Both the position numbers and the translations under genes were made by a program. Positions 16,405-25,300 of a stretch of DNA of 64,000 nucleotides are shown piece after piece. The notes under the pieces are model-generated. The model was not told the origin of the DNA. It searched no databases and saw only the letters and a program-made list of their open reading frames with translations. The stretch's first letter is position 1, and every line of letters begins with the position of its first letter. The stretch is from DATDPM01 sp963841995 (GTDB lineage: Bacteria; Pseudomonadota; Alphaproteobacteria; DATDPM01), in assembly GCA_963841995.1 (NCBI GenBank), contig CAWJEX010000002.1, positions 124,001 through 188,000 of the forward strand. Direction: 5' to 3'.

Positions 16405-17469
16405 TTAGCCGCTCGCGCCCCGGGCGTCGAGGGTATCGTAGCCCTTGAGCCGGTAGAGGGCGGCCGAAACCGCCCAGCCGGCGACGAAGATCCCGACAAC
16501 GATATATCCCAACATCCCGAAATTGCCGGTAAGAGTCCCGATGGCTTCCCAGAAGGCACCCTGAAGATCGAGTTTGTCGGCGACGAGCCCGAGCGCCTCG
16601 ATCCCGCCGATGACGAGAGCCACCGCCACCGAGACGAAAGTGATGGCGAAGTTGTAATAAAGCTTGCGGATCGGCTTGATGAAGGCCCAGCCATAAGCAC
16701 CCAGCATCAAGATGCCGTCGGCGGTATCGACGAGGGACATGCCCGCGGCGAACAGCGCCGGGAAAACCAGGACCGTCCACAAGGAAAGTCCATTCGCGGT
16801 TCCTGCCGCCGAAATCCCGAGTACGCCGATTTCGGTCGCGGTATCGAAGCCAAGCCCGAAGAGCAGGCCCAGTGGATACATCTGCCAGCTCCGTTCGATC
16901 AGCCGGAACAGGCGCTTGAACAGACGCGCCAGCAGTCCGCGATTGACCAGCAGCTGATCGAGATCTTCTTCGACCAACATTCCGCCCTGACGCACCTTCC
17001 GGAAAGCGCGCCAGACGCTGGCTAAAATCGCGATATTGGCGGCGGCGATGGCGAACAGGAACAGCGCCGAAACGCCGGTGCCGATCGCGCCGCCAGCATC
17101 CTTCAGCCAGCCGAAACGCGATTGCAGGGCGGCAGCGGTTATCGCCACCGCGATCGAAAGCCCGGCCACCACCGTCGAATGGCCTAGGGAAAAGAAGAAG
17201 CCGGTGCCGAGCGGCCTTTTCCCCTCCTGCATCAATTTGCGAGTCACGTTGTCGATGGCGGCGATGTGATCGGCGTCGAAGGCGTGACGGAGACCGAAGC
17301 TGTAAGCAAGCAAGGCCGTGCCGAGCAGCACGGGATGACCGCGGAAGGCGATCGCCGCCCAGGCCCAGGCGAGCAGATTGGCGCCGATCAAGACCGTATA
17401 GAGCCCCAGCACCTTACCGCGCAGATGGGCGGGTTGGTCGTCGAAGATGCTGAAGATCGTTCGGCTCAT
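16405..17469 (-). CDS. Nickel/cobalt transporter of the NiCoT family (HoxN/NixA)
   Basis: An inner-membrane protein of 354 residues with eight predicted helices. The signature RHAFDADHIAAIDNVTR (about residues 61-77) is the metal-recognition motif of NiCoT permeases, and FFFSLGHSTVV and LGFDTATEIGVL are the other two family motifs. It imports Ni2+ or Co2+ with high affinity, and sequence cannot decide which. Nickel would suit the hyf-type complex at the left end of the window, though the genes are 12 kb apart. A GGAGGGGG ribosome site precedes the ATG. No metal riboswitch is visible in the 112-bp upstream gap. Confidence 0.9.
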   Translation of the reverse strand: MSRTIFSIFDDQPAHLRGKVLGLYTVLIGANLLAWAWAAIAFRGHPVLLGTALLAYSFGLRHAFDADHIAAIDNVTRKLMQEGKRPLGTGFFFSLGHSTVVAGLSIAVAITAAALQSRFGWLKDAGGAIGTGVSALFLFAIAAANIAILASVWRAFRKVRQGGMLVEEDLDQLLVNRGLLARLFKRLFRLIERSWQMYPLGLLFGLGFDTATEIGVLGISAAGTANGLSLWTVLVFPALFAAGMSLVDTADGILMLGAYGWAFIKPIRKLYYNFAITFVSVAVALVIGGIEALGLVADKLDLQGAFWEAIGTLTGNFGMLGYIVVGIFVAGWAVSAALYRLKGYDTLDARGASG

Positions 17470-17581
17470 CGTATTCCCCCTCCGCGGAAATTGGCGGCGA
17501 AAGATAGCACGCGAAAACGGGATGAGCCAATGACCGCAGGAGAATCTTCCGGGCGGCGAAATTCGCGCCCGCCCGCGGCGC

Positions 17582-18787
17582 CTACCCCGCGGCCAGATAT
17601 TGCCGGACGAATTTCGAGGCCATGGCGCCTTCGCCGACCGCGGTCGCGAATTGCTTGGCCGAGCCGTGGCGCACGTCGCCCGCCGCGAACACGCCGGGCA
17701 AATTGGTTTCCATGAGATAGGGATCGCGGTCCAGCTTCCAATTTTCCGGGCGCTTGCCGTGGCAGATGAGATCGGTGCCGGTGAAAATATAGCCCTGCGG
17801 GTCGATCATCATGCCGATTTCCCCGGCCCATTGCGTATTGGGCGTTCCGCCGAGGCAAAGAAAAACTCGGGGCGTCTGGATGATATGGATCTCGCCGGTC
17901 TGGCTATGGGTCAGCGTCACCGCGTGCAATACGCTATCGCCGTGCAAGGCCGTGACCTTGGTTTGCAGTTTGACGTCGATATTCGACTTGCCGCGAATAC
18001 GGTCGGCGAGAAAGACCGACATCAATTGATCGAGAGACGGCTCGGCGATCACTATGGTGACCTTCGACGCGTAAGAAGCGAAATGCAGGGCCGATTGTGC
18101 CGCCGAATTGCCGCCGCCCACGACCAGAACATGCGTGTTCTCGCAAAGCGGCGCTTCGCCCCCGCCGGCGCCGTAGCAAACGCCACCGCCGACAAGCCAG
18201 TCTTCATTCGGCAGGCCGAGCCGCCGGTAATTCTGGCCGGTGGCGCAGATCGAGGCCCGCGCCGTGAACGAAACGCAGTTGGTTCCGTCGTCCAGATATC
18301 CAGCGCGCCTTCCCGGCACGAATTCGCCGATCACGCCCTCGCGGAGCAGCATGATCTCGACGCCGAAACGGCACGCCTGCTCGCGCGCGCGTTCGGCCAG
18401 ATCGGCGCCGCTGATGCCGTTGGGAAAGCCGAGATAGTTCTCAATCTTTGGGCTGCTTGTGGCTTGGCCGCCGATCGCAAAGCGCTCGATCAAAACCGTC
18501 TTCAGGCTTTCCGCCGCGCAATAGACCGCCGCGCTTAAGCCGGCCGGACCGCCGCCATAAATCGCGACGTCGTATTCGGTGCGCGATAGATTTTGAATCC
18601 ACCCCAGTTTTTCCGAAATGTGCCGGAAGGACGGATGCTCGAGCCTGGTGCCGTCCGGGAAAAGGCAGATCGGCAGCCGCCTATCGTTGAGGCCATCGAC
18701 TCCCATTTCCGCGCGGGCGTGCTCATCGCTGACCAGCTCGACCCAGGAAAACGGGACGTCGCTCCGATACAGAAAATCGCGGATCAA
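17582..18787 (-). CDS. Thioredoxin-reductase-like FAD-dependent oxidoreductase; N-terminus unclear
   Basis: At least 401 residues. An N-terminal thioredoxin-fold-like segment (IRDFLYRSDVPFSWVEL) precedes a two-domain flavoprotein: FAD motif YGGGPAGLSAA (about 77-87), NADPH motif VVGGGNSAAQSA, and the C-terminal FAD motif FAAGDVRHGS. The redox CxxC of true thioredoxin reductases is absent at its usual place (GGGVCYGAGGGE), so the electron acceptor is unknown. Family-like coding sequence continues in frame upstream of 18787 (LFGTCGSSIAHL) but has no ATG, GTG or earlier TTG before a stop near 18886. The listed TTG is therefore a fallback; a start-proximal indel or an unusual start is likely. Confidence 0.75.
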   Translation of the reverse strand: MIRDFLYRSDVPFSWVELVSDEHARAEMGVDGLNDRRLPICLFPDGTRLEHPSFRHISEKLGWIQNLSRTEYDVAIYGGGPAGLSAAVYCAAESLKTVLIERFAIGGQATSSPKIENYLGFPNGISGADLAERAREQACRFGVEIMLLREGVIGEFVPGRRAGYLDDGTNCVSFTARASICATGQNYRRLGLPNEDWLVGGGVCYGAGGGEAPLCENTHVLVVGGGNSAAQSALHFASYASKVTIVIAEPSLDQLMSVFLADRIRGKSNIDVKLQTKVTALHGDSVLHAVTLTHSQTGEIHIIQTPRVFLCLGGTPNTQWAGEIGMMIDPQGYIFTGTDLICHGKRPENWKLDRDPYLMETNLPGVFAAGDVRHGSAKQFATAVGEGAMASKFVRQYLAAG

Positions 18788-18932
18788 ATGCGCGATGCTC
18801 GAGCCGCAGGTTCCAAAAAGCCGAAGCGGAGGACTCGCTCGATTTATGGCTTGACCAGCGCTTCCCGGCCGCCTCGTTGAGGATTAGGGGCGCCAAGAAT
18901 TGCATGCCGGAGTAAAGTTAGGGTTACTTTCT

Positions 18933-18958
18933 CGACCCTAGCCGGAAGGATAGGGTCG
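18933..18958 (-). terminator. Hairpin terminator after the GH16 gene
   Basis: A perfect 8-bp stem (CGACCCTA / TAGGGTCG) with a 10-base loop lies 18 bp past the stop of the glycosidase gene, in the short gap before the flavoprotein gene. Only a weak purine-rich tract follows, so termination may be partial. Confidence 0.5.
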
Positions 18959-18975
18959 AAGCGGCGTCGCTCAAA

Positions 18976-19803
18976 TCACTGATAAATGCGAATCCACTGA
19001 ACGTGGAAATCGATTTCGCTCGCGGTCACGCCGGTTCGATTGCAATACTTCCATTTGGCGCCCTCCTGGGAGCCGAGAATGAGAAACAGATCCTCGTTCT
19101 CGTTGGTGCCGAAGGTCGCTGCCGTCATCAGCGGCTTGTCGTCCAGATACCAGGTCACGAATCCCGGTTGCCATAGCAAGCCGATCACATGCCATTGCCG
19201 CCAATCCGTTCCCGGCACGCGCTGCACGGAATTGGAATTGATGGTGTCGGCAACGCCGGCGCGGCTTGCAGCACTGCGATGAACGGTGCCGTAGAAAGTG
19301 GGAACCGCATCGCCGCCCTGGCCTTCGAAAATGTCGATCTCGCCCAACGGTTCGGATTCCGGGTGAATATGCGCCCGCGCCGAGGTCATCCAGATCGCCG
19401 GAAAGGATCCGGGGACAGGATCCCATTTCACTTTGAATTCGAAATAGCCGTGGTGCCAAACCCGCGCCCGGCTGTGGTCGAGGGCCAGGGTTTGAATTGA
19501 GGTTTCGCACGGGGTTTCGGTTTGCGACGGCAACCATTTCAGCATCAAGCCGTCGGGCCCGGTGCTGATTTGCGATTGGGGCGGCATGTGCTTGTCCCAA
19601 TCCAAGCCCTGGTACCAGCGATGGATCCCGCCGCCATCGGGCGAGAGATCGAAGTTTTGAAAATCCTCGCTGAAAACCAGACGCGTATAGCCCGCCAGCG
19701 TCGCCTGACAGGGAATATCCGGGGGACAGGAAGCATTTTGGGCGTGCGCGGTCACTGCGCAGAATGCAGTGAGAAGAAAACCCGCAATGACTTTCATCAC
19801 CAT
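18976..19803 (-). CDS. Secreted glycoside hydrolase family 16 protein
   Basis: A protein of 275 residues with a clear signal peptide (MKVIAGFLLTAFCAVTAHA) after a short N-terminal extension; the next ATG (19797) is an equally good start. The mature part is a jelly-roll GH16 domain with the catalytic signature GEIDIFEG (Glu155, Asp157, Glu160), and substrate-cleft features FPAIWM and the tryptophans around HVIGLLW. GH16 enzymes cleave beta-1,3 or beta-1,4 glucans and galactans; the specific polysaccharide is not readable here. Several cysteines (SCPPDIPC) suggest periplasmic disulfides. It is a single gene between msbA-side transport genes and tldE. Confidence 0.83.
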   Translation of the reverse strand: MVMKVIAGFLLTAFCAVTAHAQNASCPPDIPCQATLAGYTRLVFSEDFQNFDLSPDGGGIHRWYQGLDWDKHMPPQSQISTGPDGLMLKWLPSQTETPCETSIQTLALDHSRARVWHHGYFEFKVKWDPVPGSFPAIWMTSARAHIHPESEPLGEIDIFEGQGGDAVPTFYGTVHRSAASRAGVADTINSNSVQRVPGTDWRQWHVIGLLWQPGFVTWYLDDKPLMTAATFGTNENEDLFLILGSQEGAKWKYCNRTGVTASEIDFHVQWIRIYQ

Positions 19804-19920
19804 GGCGTCACAGTCGTAAGGACAAATCAATTCAACGCCGCTTGCAAACAAATTGAAACAGCGCAAATCCCCGCGCCGCCCCAGCGGCGCGGGGATTCAC
19901 TGGAAACGTGGAAGCGGAAT

Positions 19921-20745
19921 CTAAGTCTCGGAAATGCGGCCCAGAAGGAGCGCATGGAGGGCGGGGTCGGCGGCGACGACGCAGGAATGTCCCGCACCCG
20001 TATAATTCAATGTCTGGCCCTTGGAATCGGTGATCTTCCCGCCGGCTTCGGTGAGCAGAAGCTGGGCCGCCGCCAAATCCCAATCGTTCTTCGGGGCCAG
20101 CGCCACGACCGCACCGGCTTTGCCCGCGGCGACCAAGGCGATCTTATAGGCGATGGAACCGATGGGCGTCATTTCGCAGCCGACGAAAGCGCCGCGCTCG
20201 CAGAGTTTTTGAAACTCGCGCCAAGAAACCAACATCTTGGTCCCGGCGATCGAATTATGCCGCGCCACATGAATAGGCTCGCCATTGAGCCGCGCGCCGC
20301 CGCCGGCGATCGCTTCGAAGAATTCATCGGTTGCCGGGTTGAACACAACGGCTGAGCGTGGCGTGCCTTCGGCAATCACCGCCGCCGACACCGCAAATTC
20401 TGGGCGCCCGCGCAGGAAAGAACGCGTTCCATCGATCGGGTCGACGACGAAAGCGCGATGCGCTTCGGTGCCGCCGTTTTTGGCAGCGCTTTCTTCCGAA
20501 AGCCAGCCGTAATCCCGCCGTGCCTTGGTCAACACGGAATGCAGGAAATAATCGACTTCGAGATCGGCGTGGCTGACCGGATTGTTCGGGCTTTTATCCC
20601 AACTCTCCACGCCGCGCTTGAAATGATCCAACGCAATCGCACCGGCGGCGCGCACCGCCCGGCATAGCAGAATATGATCTTCGGCAAACGGCCCATGCAC
20701 CGCGAGAGTGGGTTCGGGAAGGATATTGTGGGCGGGAAGGGCCAT
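19921..20745 (-). CDS. Inositol monophosphatase-family phosphatase
   Basis: A Mg2+-dependent, lithium-sensitive-type phosphatase of 274 residues. The metal-binding motifs are WLSEES (about residues 81-86), VVDPIDGTRSF (about 100-110) and NDWDLAAAQLLLTEAGG (about 219-235). Substrates in this family include inositol phosphates, 3'-phosphoadenosine 5'-phosphate and histidinol phosphate; sequence alone does not choose. In many alphaproteobacteria such a gene lies next to tldE/pmbA and the lipid A genes. Here it follows tldE after four bases, so the two form an operon. Confidence 0.86.
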   Translation of the reverse strand: MALPAHNILPEPTLAVHGPFAEDHILLCRAVRAAGAIALDHFKRGVESWDKSPNNPVSHADLEVDYFLHSVLTKARRDYGWLSEESAAKNGGTEAHRAFVVDPIDGTRSFLRGRPEFAVSAAVIAEGTPRSAVVFNPATDEFFEAIAGGGARLNGEPIHVARHNSIAGTKMLVSWREFQKLCERGAFVGCEMTPIGSIAYKIALVAAGKAGAVVALAPKNDWDLAAAQLLLTEAGGKITDSKGQTLNYTGAGHSCVVAADPALHALLLGRISET

Positions 20746-20749
20746 GCGA

Positions 20750-22093
20750 TTACGTTCCCGCCACCATCATGCCTTCGATGCGAACGGTGGGGCTGTCGAC
20801 GCCGTGGCGGAATTCGAGATCGCTGGCGACCGTCATCCGCCGGTACATGTCTTTGAGGTTACCGGCCACCGTCACTTCGCTCACCGGGTATGTTAGCTCG
20901 CCGTCCTCGATCCAGAACCCCGAAGCGCCGCGGCTGTAATCGCCGGTCACCGCGTTGAGGCCAAATCCCATCAGCTCGGTCACGTAGAATCCGGATTGGA
21001 TATTGGCGATGAGATCATGGGCCGAAATCGTGCCGGGTTCGAGATAAAGATTGGTGGCGGAGGGCGAGGGCGGTCCGGAAACGCCGCGCACCGCATGGCC
21101 GGTGCTCCTGAGATTCAGTTTCCGCGCCGAGTGCAGATCCAAAAGCCAAGTGGTCAGAACGCCGCTGTCAATGATCCTGCGCTTTTCGGTGGCGATCCCT
21201 TCCGCGTCGAAGGGCCGGGAGCGAAGCCCGCGTTTCCGGTGCGGGTCGTCCACCACATTGATGCCGGGCAGAAAGATCTGTTCGCCCATTTTGTCCTTGA
21301 GAAAACTCGTCCCCCTCGCGACCGCGGCGCCGTTGATCGCACCCGCCAGATGGGAAATGAGCGTATTGGCGACTCGTGGATCGAACACCACCGGCACCCG
21401 GGAAGATTTCACCTTGCGCGGGTTGAGGCGCTTGACCGCCCGCTCGCCGGCACGCTTGCCGATCTTTTCCGGCGAGTCGAGATCGGCGCCGTAAACCGCC
21501 GTCATGTAATCGTAATCGCGTTCCATCCCGGTGCCTTCGCCGGCGAGAACCGCCACCATTAGAGAATGCCGGGTAATCGTGTAGGAGCCGTTAAAACCGT
21601 TGGTTGCGGCGATCGTTGTTTTGCTGCAGCCCCACCCGGCTTCCGACCCTTCCGAATTGTTCACACCTTCGATACTCCGCGCGGCCTCTTCCGCGAGCAT
21701 GGCGCGCTCGGCCAGATCCTTGGCGAAAGGCTCGGCGCAATCATAGGAATCGAGATCGCGGCAAGCCCGGGTGATTTCATCGGGCGCTGCCAGCCCGCAA
21801 TCCGGGTCTTCGGGAACCGCACGTGCCATCGCCACCGCGCGGGCAACCAGCTCGTCGAGGGCTTTCGGCAAAATGTCGGTGGATGAAACCGCGGCTTGTC
21901 TTTGGCCGATGAAAACCCGCAGGCCCACGTCTTTGCCTTCGGCGCGTTCGATCTTCTCCGGCTCGCCCAATCGCTGGGCGGCCGAAATCGAGGCGCTCTC
22001 GACAAAGAGCGCGTCGGCCTGATCGGCACCGGCCTGTTTGGCGCGGTCCAAAAGATCGTTAAGCAGGGTCAGGGCTTCGGTCTGAGCCGGCAT
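20750..22093 (-). CDS. pmbA: TldE/PmbA-type modulator of DNA gyrase family protein
   Basis: A protein of 447 residues from the ATG at 22093; a TTG four codons earlier is possible. Family features include KDVGLRVFIGQRQAAVSSTD, YDYMTAVYGADLD, FDPRVANTLISHLAGAINGAAVARGTSFL (limited here to its landmark residues R, T, L, S) and GASGFWIEDGELTYPV near the C-terminus. It lacks the HExxxH zinc site, as expected for the E partner. TldD (46491-47927 in this window) supplies that site, and the TldD-TldE heterodimer is a metalloprotease acting on unfolded or modified peptides. It is followed by the phosphatase gene in one operon. Confidence 0.88.
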   Translation of the reverse strand: MPAQTEALTLLNDLLDRAKQAGADQADALFVESASISAAQRLGEPEKIERAEGKDVGLRVFIGQRQAAVSSTDILPKALDELVARAVAMARAVPEDPDCGLAAPDEITRACRDLDSYDCAEPFAKDLAERAMLAEEAARSIEGVNNSEGSEAGWGCSKTTIAATNGFNGSYTITRHSLMVAVLAGEGTGMERDYDYMTAVYGADLDSPEKIGKRAGERAVKRLNPRKVKSSRVPVVFDPRVANTLISHLAGAINGAAVARGTSFLKDKMGEQIFLPGINVVDDPHRKRGLRSRPFDAEGIATEKRRIIDSGVLTTWLLDLHSARKLNLRSTGHAVRGVSGPPSPSATNLYLEPGTISAHDLIANIQSGFYVTELMGFGLNAVTGDYSRGASGFWIEDGELTYPVSEVTVAGNLKDMYRRMTVASDLEFRHGVDSPTVRIEGMMVAGT

Positions 22094-22237
22094 GGAATCA
22101 CTCAATATTTTCTGTGAATTAGGGTCGGCAGTGGAGCCATTTGGCCATCATTGGCCCGCTGTTTATATGGGCTGTAAACGGCGAATTACCAGGGTGGGGA
22201 CGGGGAGGTTAGGCCCGCTTTTCCAGGGATACAAGAC

Positions 22238-22263
22238 GGTCCGGGGTCGACCCGACACGGACC
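22238..22263 (-). terminator. Possible hairpin between the hybrid kinase and tldE genes
   Basis: An outer stem GGTCCG / CGGACC encloses a GGGTCGACCC palindrome 43 bp past the kinase stop. No T-run follows on the minus strand. The 200-bp gap also contains GTTTA / TAAAC arms around 22150-22175 that could be an operator for tldE. Both are structural observations only. Confidence 0.3.
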
Positions 22264-22305
22264 TGGGGCGATCGGGATACCGCTGCCGGTAGCGCCGCGC
22301 CCGAA

Positions 22306-25300
22306 CTATGCAACCACGCCCCGCGGAGTCAACAATTGCCGCAATTTGAGGGCGAGGTCGTGCTTGCGATACGGCTTCTTCAGGAGTTCGAAGTCCTCGC
22401 TATCCGCAAAGCGGTCCATCGCCGATTTCATCGTGAAACCGGACATCAGCAGAATCCCGAGGCCGGCGCGCCGGCGGCGGGCCTGGCGGGCCAGCTCATA
22501 GCCGTCCATTCCGCCCCGCATCACCACGTCGGAAAGGACCAAGTCGATATCCTTGTGCCTGTCGATCAGGTCGAGCGCGGCCTCGCCGGTTTCCGCCTCC
22601 AATGCGCGATAACCCAGATCCGCCAGCTGCTTCACGACGACGTTCCGCACCTCGTCGTTGTCCTCGACGACCAGGATCAGTTCGTTATTGGTCGACAAAT
22701 CGACCACAGCGACGCTGGGCGCGACCTCGGTTGCACTCGTTGCCTCGGCGCGCGGCAAATAGATATTCACCGTCGTGCCGTGTCCGACCTCGCTGTAAAT
22801 TTTGATATGCCCCTTGGACTGCTTGACGAAGCCGTAGACCATGCTGAGGCCAAGGCCCGATCCCTTGCCGATTCCTTTGGTCGTGAAGAACGGCTCGAAG
22901 GCGCGTTCCAGCACTTCTGGCGGCATGCCGGTGCCGGTATCGCTCACCGTCAACTGGACATAGTCGCCGCTTGCCAGGTCCGGAGCCGTGTCGTCATCGC
23001 GCCGGACATTCGCGGCCTCGATCGTGAGCGTTCCGCCCTTGGGCATGGCGTCGCGCGCATTGAGCGCCAAATTGAGGATCAAATCGTCGATCTGCGACGG
23101 GTCGACGCAGACCGGCCATAAATCCGCCGCCGCGTCGATGACGATGTTGATCTGCTCGCCCAATGCCGGGCGCAGCAAGGTGTTTATTTCCGGCAGGCGT
23201 TCGCTCAGATTGATGACCTTGGGCTGCAGCGATTGCTTGCGGGAATAAGCGAGCAGACGCTGGGTCAGCTTCGCGCCCCGCAACGAGCCATCGAGCGCCG
23301 CCTGGGCCAGCTTTTTAAGCGCTGTATCTTTCTGTGCGCGTTCGAGAATCAATTCGAGGTTGCCCATGATCACGCTCAGCAGATTGTTGAAATCATGGGC
23401 GATGCCGCCGGTCAGCTGGCCGAGTGCCTCCATCTTTTGGGCTTGGCGAAGCCGCATTTCGCTGTCTCGCAGCACCTCCTCGGCGTGCTTGTGCTCGGTG
23501 TTATCGAGGGCGGCGCCGACCGTGCGGACCGGGCGCCGCGCCGCGCCTTCCCCTTCGAAGAAGGTGTGTGCCCGCGTGGTTATCCAACGGATCTCGCCAT
23601 CCCGGCGTACGATCCGGTGTTCGATGTCGAAATTGACGTTCCCTTTCGGGTCGTGGGCGCGCCGAACGGCCGCTATAATTTGCTCGCGGTCCTCGGGATA
23701 GACGCAATCGAAATATTTCTGCAGGGTCGCCGGTTCGTCCGGATCCCAACCATAAATTTCCCGCTGCTGCGGCGACCAGTAGATGGTGTCCGTCCGCTGG
23801 TCGTGATCGAATATCCCGATGTCGGAAATCCGAACAACCTGGCGCAGCCGGTCCTCGCTCCGGCGTAGCGCCTCCTCGGCTTGCACACGCTCGGTCACGT
23901 CTTGCGCGCTCCCGCTCCTGCGGACGGGCCGCCCGGTATCGTCAAAATACGTCTCGGCCTGGGAGTGAACGATCCGCTCCTGGCCGTCGGGACGCCGGAT
24001 GCGGAATTGCATGCCATAGGGCTTATGGTCTGCGACGGAGCGGGCAGCGGCCTCGGCGGCGGCTTTGCGGTCATCGGGATGAACGTAGGCTAAAAAGGCC
24101 TCGTAGGTCGCGCCAAACTGCTGCCGCTCGATGCCGTAGATCCGATACATCTCATCGGACCAGGTCACCCTGTTCGTAAGGAGATCATGGTCCCAGCTCC
24201 CGAGCCGGGCGATACGTTGAGCGCTGTCGAGCCTTGCTTGGCTGCGCTTCACCGCCTCGCTCATCTCTCTTTCGGCGGTGATGTCTTCGACCATGCCGAT
24301 GAGGTATTTCGCCTGTCCCGCCTCGTCGGATACAAGCGATACGGTAACCCTCACCCATATCAAGGCGCCGTCTTTGTGCCGGTACCGTTTTTCGATGGTG
24401 AAATTGCCGGTCTTTTGCTCGAGCAGACGGCTTCTGCTGATAGTGGTGCCGAGGACGTCGTCGGGATGCGTGATGTCGCGGATCGTGAGCCGCAACATTT
24501 CTTCGCGGGTGTAGCCTAAGAGGTCCGCCAATTTTCGGTTCACTTGCAGGAATTGACCGTCCGGGGCGACCAGTCCGATGCCCATCGCCGCTTGCTCGAA
24601 AATTCCGCGGAAGCGCTCCTCATTGGTGCGTAAAAGCTCCTCGGATAGTTTTCGCTCCGTGATATCGAGTCCGGCGCCGACCGTCCGCACGGCGCGCCGC
24701 GCCGCGCCCTTGCCTTCGAAGAAGGTATGCGCCCGCGCGGTGAGCCAGCGGATCTCGCCGTCCCGCCGCAGGATCCGGTGCTCGATATTGAACGGAATGT
24801 CCACCGCCGGATCTTGGGCGCGCCGCACCGCCGCCCGGACGCGCTGCAAATCCTGGGGGTGGATCTGCCGGTAGAATTTTTCCAGGGTCACTATTTCGTC
24901 CGGGCTCCAGCCGTAAATTTTCCGCTGCTCCGGCGACCAATAGATGGCGCCTGTCCGCTGGTCATGATCGAATATTCCGATATTGGAAATCCGAACCGCC
25001 TGGTGCAGCCGGCCCTCGCTTTCGCGTAGGGCTTCCTCGGCCCGCTTGCGCACGGTGAGGTCGTGGATCGTCCCGAGCATATGGACGGCCTGGCCGACCT
25101 CGTCGCGAAAAACCTCGGCTTTGGAGTTGAGGATTCGCTCCGATCCGTCGGGAAGAATGATCCGGTAATCGATGTCATAGGGTTGGTGCCCGAACGTTGC
25201 GGCGTCGGTGGCTTCCCGAACGCGATTCTTGTCGTCCGGGTGCACGCGCACGAGCCAATTCTCGTTCGTCGCATAGACGGGATCGGGCGGAAAGCCGAAT

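Noticed and set aside
17582..18787. Thioredoxin reductase (trxB)
   Set aside because: The FAD and NADPH motifs fit, but the redox-active CxxC is missing, so the specific name is not justified.
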